Of a stretch of 64,000 nt of DNA, positions 59,372 through 64,000 are shown piece by piece (the stretch's first letter is position 1; every line of letters begins with the position of its first letter). The stretch lies in NCBI RefSeq assembly GCF_030272615.1, contig NC_081414.1:237260233-237324232 (forward strand), given 5' to 3'. The translations under genes and the position numbers were made by a program. The notes under the pieces were generated by a model that worked only from the letters and a program-made list of their open reading frames with translations, searched no databases and was not told the origin of the DNA. Origin of the DNA: Cryptomeria japonica (taxonomy: Eukaryota; Streptophyta; Pinopsida; Cupressales; Cupressaceae).

Positions 59372-61238
59372 TTGAGAAACAGAGACCAGGAAGTTGATTC
59401 AGCAAATTTAGTGGATTTAATGGGAGAGAGAATATTTGGTCAGAATGATGCACTTGTGGCTGTGGAGAGAGTTGAGAAATTTTTTGATACTATGATGGAG
59501 ATGATGTCCCAGATGTTAGCCACTTTTAAACATAATGCTGGAGGAGGTCATAGTCAAGACCAAAATCAGAATACCAATGGAAATAATGCTAGCACTTACA
59601 ACAATTCTGGTGGTAATGGGAATGGCAGCAACCATAGTAGCAACAATGGTGGAATGCTTGTTGGATCGGTGTCAAGACCTTTGCAACCAATTTTTTTTCC
59701 AAGGGAAGCACCGCCTCCTGAAGTAGAAGTCCTTGTGGCTGATGAGATCTGGGCTAGTTTTGTGGAGTATGTATCACTTCCCCAAGAGATTCAAAATGTC
59801 TTGTGTCTTGACCAGTTTATCAATCAAAAGAAGAGGGAAGGAAGATGTGATAATCGATACTCCACTCCAACAGACTATCAACAAGCTCTTGGGAAGGTTA
59901 CTCTAGCACATTTTGATGGAAGCAGTAAGAGTACAGCTAGAGCATGGGTGCAGAAGTTGGACAATTATTTGTCCTTGAGGCCTATGCCCGAAGAAGAAGC
60001 CATCAAGTTTGCTACCTTTCACTTGGATGGTGTTTCTCATGAATGGTGGTACCATGGGTTGGTCACCCTTGGTCATAACTTGATAACCACCTATGTTGAA
60101 TTCACCAACAAGTTGATCAAAAGGTTTGATTCTAAGGATCCAGAGGTGAAGTTTAGAGAGTTTGCTCAAATCAAACAGCAAGGCTCCTTGGTCAATTACA
60201 TAACCGAGTTCCAAAATCTCTAAGTTATGGTTAGTAACATTTCAGAGAAGAGGCTAGTTGTTCTATTCACAGAAGGTATTGATCAGCCCTTGAAAGGATG
60301 GTTCAAAGCATTTGATCCACCTTCCTTGGTGGAGGCCATCAAGAAGTCCAGGAGTATGGAGTTGGCTGCCCCCAAAGAGTAAATTTCAGTCCAAGCCTTT
60401 TCCTTTCCAGAAGCATAAGAATAATTTTTCAAATCAGACCAAGAAGTTTCCTTCTCGGATAGATGATGAGCTCCATCAAGAGCTTCGAAGGAAGAATCTT
60501 TACTACTCTTGCAGAGAACCTTGGGCCCTAGGACATAAATGTCATGGGAAGGGCAATTTACACCAAATGGAGTCCTATTCAGCTTATGGATCAGATTCTG
60601 AAATTTCAGAACAACAGATTGAAAATGAGGATAGCGAGTATGAAGAGGCTCCAGAAGGGATAGAAAGTGAACTAGAAGATAGAGGAGTGGTTGCTCAAAT
60701 CTCGAGCATTCACAAAAATGAGTCCTTTAGAGTTCAGGGAGTGATAGGAGAACATCGTGTCATTGTTGTCATTGACACAGGAGCGACGCATAACTTCATT
60801 GATGAGAGGATTGTTGCAAAGAGGGGCCTAGTGGCTGAGGAAGTAGAAGGCTTCAAAGTCATGGTAGCTGATGGCTCCACTATATCATGCAACCAAATGG
60901 TTTCCAACATGTCTCTGAAGTTGGGAAATCATGAAATTAGAGATGACTTCTTCGTGGTTAGCATTGGAGGGATTGATGATGCTGTCCTTGGGATTCAGTG
61001 GCTGAGATCTCTTGGTGAGATCACATTAAATCTGCAAACCAGGGAGCTGAAATTCATGTCAGATGGGAAGAAGGTAGTATTGAGAGGAATGTCCAATGGT
61101 GGTCTTAGAGTTGTATCATTGAAGAGGATGGAGAGGTTGATCCGCCATGACCAAGTGGAGTGGGCAGTAGAGTGCTTAGTGATGCCATCAATCCACTTGA
61201 GGGAAAAAGGAGCTAACCCGCAGATATCCAAGCTCTAA
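59372..61238 (+). pseudogene. Gypsy-2 gag and protease
   Basis: Gag region: Asn/Gly-rich N-terminal part, then KSTARAWVQKLDNYLSLRP and SHEWWYHGL. TAA at 60221-60223 interrupts after TEFQNL, and the reading continues in another frame from about 60312. The zinc knuckle is damaged (YYSC where Gypsy-1 has CFSC). An acidic linker leads to the protease with VIDTGATHNFIDE (about 60769) and VADGSTISCNQ, and the frame closes at 61236-61238. The family is certain; the gene is not functional as it stands. Confidence 0.85.
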
Positions 61239-61411
61239 TCACCAAAAGGAGTAAGGTTTTCGAGAATCCACCCCCTGATATGCCTCCTGAGCGTGGTACC
61301 GAGCACATCATTGAGCTTGAAGAAGGAGCTAAGCCTATCATGACTACTCCTTAACGATACCCCAATAAGCAGAAGGATGAGATTGAAAAGGCCATTAAAG
61401 AGCTGCTGGAC

Positions 61412-62956
61412 ATGGGTTACATTACGCCAAGCAAGAGCCCTTTTGCTTCGGCTGTTGTATTGGTGAAAAAGAAGGATGGTACCATGCGTATGTGCATGGA
61501 TTACCGAGCACTAAATCAGAAAACCATCAAGAATCAATACCCTATTTTGACGATTGATGAGCTCATTGAGGAGCTACATGGTGCAATGTTTTTCTCAAAG
61601 ATAGATCTCAGATCGGGCTACCATCAAATTAGGATGAGAGCATCAGATGTTGAGAAGACTGCATTCAGATGCCACTTTGGACATTTTGAATTCCTAGTCA
61701 TGCCCTTTGGCTTGACTAACGCTCCTGCCACATTCTAGTCTTGCATGAACAAGATCTTTCAGAAGCAGTTGAGGAAGTTTGTACTCATATTTTTTAATGA
61801 TATCCTCATCTTCAACAAGTCTTGGATGGAGCACTTGCAACACTTAGATGAAGTGCTCAATATACTGGAGTTTGAATCCCTGTTTGCTAAGGAGTCCAAA
61901 TGTGAATTTGGAATGAGAGAGCTTCTCTATCTTGGTCACATCATCGGTGCAAAAGGTGTGAAGGTGGATCTTGAAAAGATTAGAGCTATCATTGATTGGC
62001 CACCACTTGAGAACATAACACACTTGAAGGGATTCTTGGGTCTATGTGGTTTTTACAAAAGGTTTGTGAAGGGATATTCTCAGTTGGCTGCCCCCCTCAC
62101 ATATCTCACTAGGAAAGAAGCTTTTGAGTGGTTAGAAAAGGCACAAACAATGTTTGATCGGTTCAAGGAGATTCTGAGCTCATGCCCTGTTTTGGCCTTA
62201 CCAAATTTCACCAAGCCTTTCGAACTACAGTGTGATGCATCAGGAGAAGGTGTTGGTGTGGTCCTTATGCAAGACAAGCATCCTATTGCTTTTGAAAGCA
62301 GAAAGTTGAGAGGAGTTGAAAGATTATATTCCATATATGATAAAGAGATGCTTGCCATAATGCATGCTCTTGCGAAATTTAGGCAGTACCTTGTGGAGAG
62401 TAAGTTTGTTGTTAAGACTGATCACAACAATCTTAAGCACTTCATGCATCAGAGTGACTTGAATGAGAGACAACATAAATGGGTGAGTAAGCTACAGGCT
62501 TACGACTTTGACATGCAGTATGTCAAAGGGAGGAATAACATTGTGGATGATGCTCTATCTAGAAGACCCCACTTGAGCTCTTTGTGTGAGCTTACTATAG
62601 ATTGGAGAGAGTTGTTGCTCGCTGATTATGCCAAAAATCAGTTTGCAACCAACATTATTGAGGGTAATTTTCATGATGAAAAGTACAAATTGGTTGAGGG
62701 GTTGATCTTATACAAGGGAAGGATCTTCATTGTGGCTGAATCTAAGCTTAAGGAGAAGATTTTGCAAACCTTCCATGACATTCCTCTTGCTGGTCACCAA
62801 GGTTATTTCAAGACTTACAGGCAGATCCGAGAAAGATTTTCTTGGAAGGGGTTGAAAAATGATGTCTTGAGATACATTAAGGAGTGTCATGCATGTTAGA
62901 AGAACAAAGATGAGAACACTCTACCAGTTGGTTTGTTACAACCTTTGCCCATTGAC
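61412..62956 (+). pseudogene. Gypsy-2 reverse transcriptase, RNase H and integrase zinc finger
   Basis: RT from [20 protein letters not shown] through [26 protein letters not shown] and [17 protein letters not shown] at 61736-61738 stands where the inverted copy has Gln. The active site reads FFNDIL instead of FFDDIL, an Asp-to-Asn change that should kill polymerase activity. RNase H follows (LQCDASGEGVGVVL, YSIYDKEMLAI, VKTDHNNL), then the integrase HHCC finger (GHQGYF...CHAC) and TAG at 62897-62899, after which coding sequence continues to about 62956. An upstream TAA near 61353 also breaks the frame. Confidence 0.9.
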
Positions 62957-64000
62957 ATACTCAGATGAGGTCTCCTAGATAGAGCATCAGCCACAATATT
63001 GTTTTTCCCTTTGACATACTCAATGTCAAAATCGTAAGCTTGAAGCTTACTCACCCACTTTTGTTGTCTCTCGTTCAAATCCTTCTGATGCATGAAGTGC
63101 TCGAGACTATTGTGAACAGTCTTGACCACAAATTTGCTCCCCACCAAATACTGTCTGAACTTAGCTAATGCATGCATGATTGCAAGGATTTCCTTGTCAT
63201 AGATGGAGTAGGTCCTTTCAATACCTCTTAATTTTCTTCTCTCAAACACAATGGGATGCTTGTCTTGCATCAAAACAACCCCAACACCTTCTCCAGATGC
63301 ATCACACTGTAGCTCGAAGGGCTTGGAGAAATCTGGAATTGCCAAAACCAGACAAGAGCTCATGATCTTCTTAAACTTATTAAAAGTAGTTTGAGCCTTT
63401 TCTGTCCAACAAAAAGCTCCCTTTTTCGTGAGGTCCGTAAGAGGAGCAGCATTTTGTGAATAGCTCTTTACAAATCTTCTGTAAAAACCACAAAGACCCA
63501 AGAACCGGTGGCCAATCAACTATTGCCTTGATCTTTTCGGGATCAACCTTCACTCCATCAGCACTGATTATGTGACCAAGGTAAAGTAGCTCCTTCATTC
63601 CAAATTCACATTTGGATTCTTTGGCAAACAGACTTTCTGATTCAAGGATGCTAAGCACTTCCTCTAAGTGCTTGAGGTGTTCTTCCCATGTCTTGCTGTA
63701 GATCAAAATGTCATCAAAAAAGATTAACACGAAGTTCCTCAACTGCTTCTGAAAGACTCTGTTCATACAAGACTGGAAGGTAGCAGGAGCATTTGTCAAC
63801 CCAAATGGCATGACTAAAAACTCGAAGTGACCATAGTGACATCTAAATGTTGTCTTCTCAACATCAGACCCTCTCATCCGAATTTGGTAGTAGCCCAACC
63901 TCAGATCAATCTTTGAGAAGAACTTGGCTCCATGTAGCTCATCTATGAGCTCATCTATCCTTGGGATGGGGTATCAATTTTTGATGGTGCTTTGATTCAA
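62957..64000 (-). pseudogene. Inverted Gypsy RT/RNase H fragment (continues past window)
   Basis: On the minus strand: [48 protein letters not shown] (active site kept), a frame break near 63515, then [45 protein letters not shown]. Homologous to Gypsy-2 at 61580-62600 but in opposite orientation, joined tail to tail at about 62956. The RT start lies beyond the window end. It comes from another copy of the same Gypsy family, as its sequence differs at many positions. Confidence 0.88.

Larger units (their letters stand above)
58735..62956 (+). mobile_element. Gypsy-2: Ty3/Gypsy element, 3' truncated
   Basis: LTR 58735-59227 (TGTAAAGCATCC...ATTAGA), primer site 59229, then gag, protease, RT, RNase H and the integrase zinc finger. 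It breaks off near 62956 at an inverted Gypsy pol fragment. Unit D is inserted at its very left edge. Confidence 0.85.

Overview
The window looks like nuclear DNA of a seed plant with a large repeat-rich genome, most likely a conifer-like gymnosperm (inference). It is almost wall-to-wall nested LTR-type elements: Ty1/Copia and Ty3/Gypsy elements with plant-type initiator-Met tRNA primer sites, plus one hAT-type DNA transposon. The only trace of a host gene is one short block at 6314-6451 coding a recognisable segment of plant organellar methionyl-tRNA synthetase, with transposons on both sides. It may be an exon between giant introns or a captured fragment.

The most interesting content is a family of units that start TGTTGTG, end GTCAACA and are flanked by 5-bp target-site duplications (TSDs). 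There are eight: A (1-4761, left end outside), B (9037-14645), S1 (15367-18222), C (22153-31677, minus, truncated), D (33143-58731, minus, carrying nested insertions), S2 (38155-41128), X1 (43078-47307, minus) and X2 (48500-53279). All end in a shared module of about 815-880 bp (TATA box to terminus). Each of the six with a visible 5' end starts with the same small dyad. The part in between varies from 2 to about 6 kb: palindrome arrays in B, X1 and X2; GCCGAA-type words in S1 and S2; and in A, B, C and D a long open frame of about 1,210 codons for a protein I do not recognise. No gag, protease, RT or integrase motif was found in any unit, and none shows a second LTR copy. They are either giant solo LTRs with an ORF inside U3, or a separate kind of mobile unit.

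Layout: 1-4761 unit A; 4762-9036 low-copy-looking AT-rich DNA with the MetRS segment; 9037-14645 unit B; 14646-15366 no gene seen; 15367-18222 S1; 18277-21296 Gypsy-1 (LTR, gag, protease) fused to a Copia 3' tail (21297-22152); 22153-31677 unit C, hit by a hAT-like element (23862-24818) and by a very young Copia-1 (25989-31172, LTRs identical by eye, one near-intact polyprotein); 31666-33142 a second Copia 3' tail and LTR; 33143-58731 unit D, containing solo LTR S3 (35173-36081), S2 and a decayed Copia-2 (41615-56225), itself split by X1 and X2; 58735-62956 Gypsy-2; 62957-64000 an inverted Gypsy pol fragment.

Nesting order inferred from the sequence: Gypsy-2 LTR, then D, then S3/S2/Copia-2 into D, then X1 and X2 into Copia-2. 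Most coding frames are broken. Many stops are C-to-T (or G-to-A) changes at CAG, CAA, CGA and TGG codons, as expected of methylated, silenced repeats.
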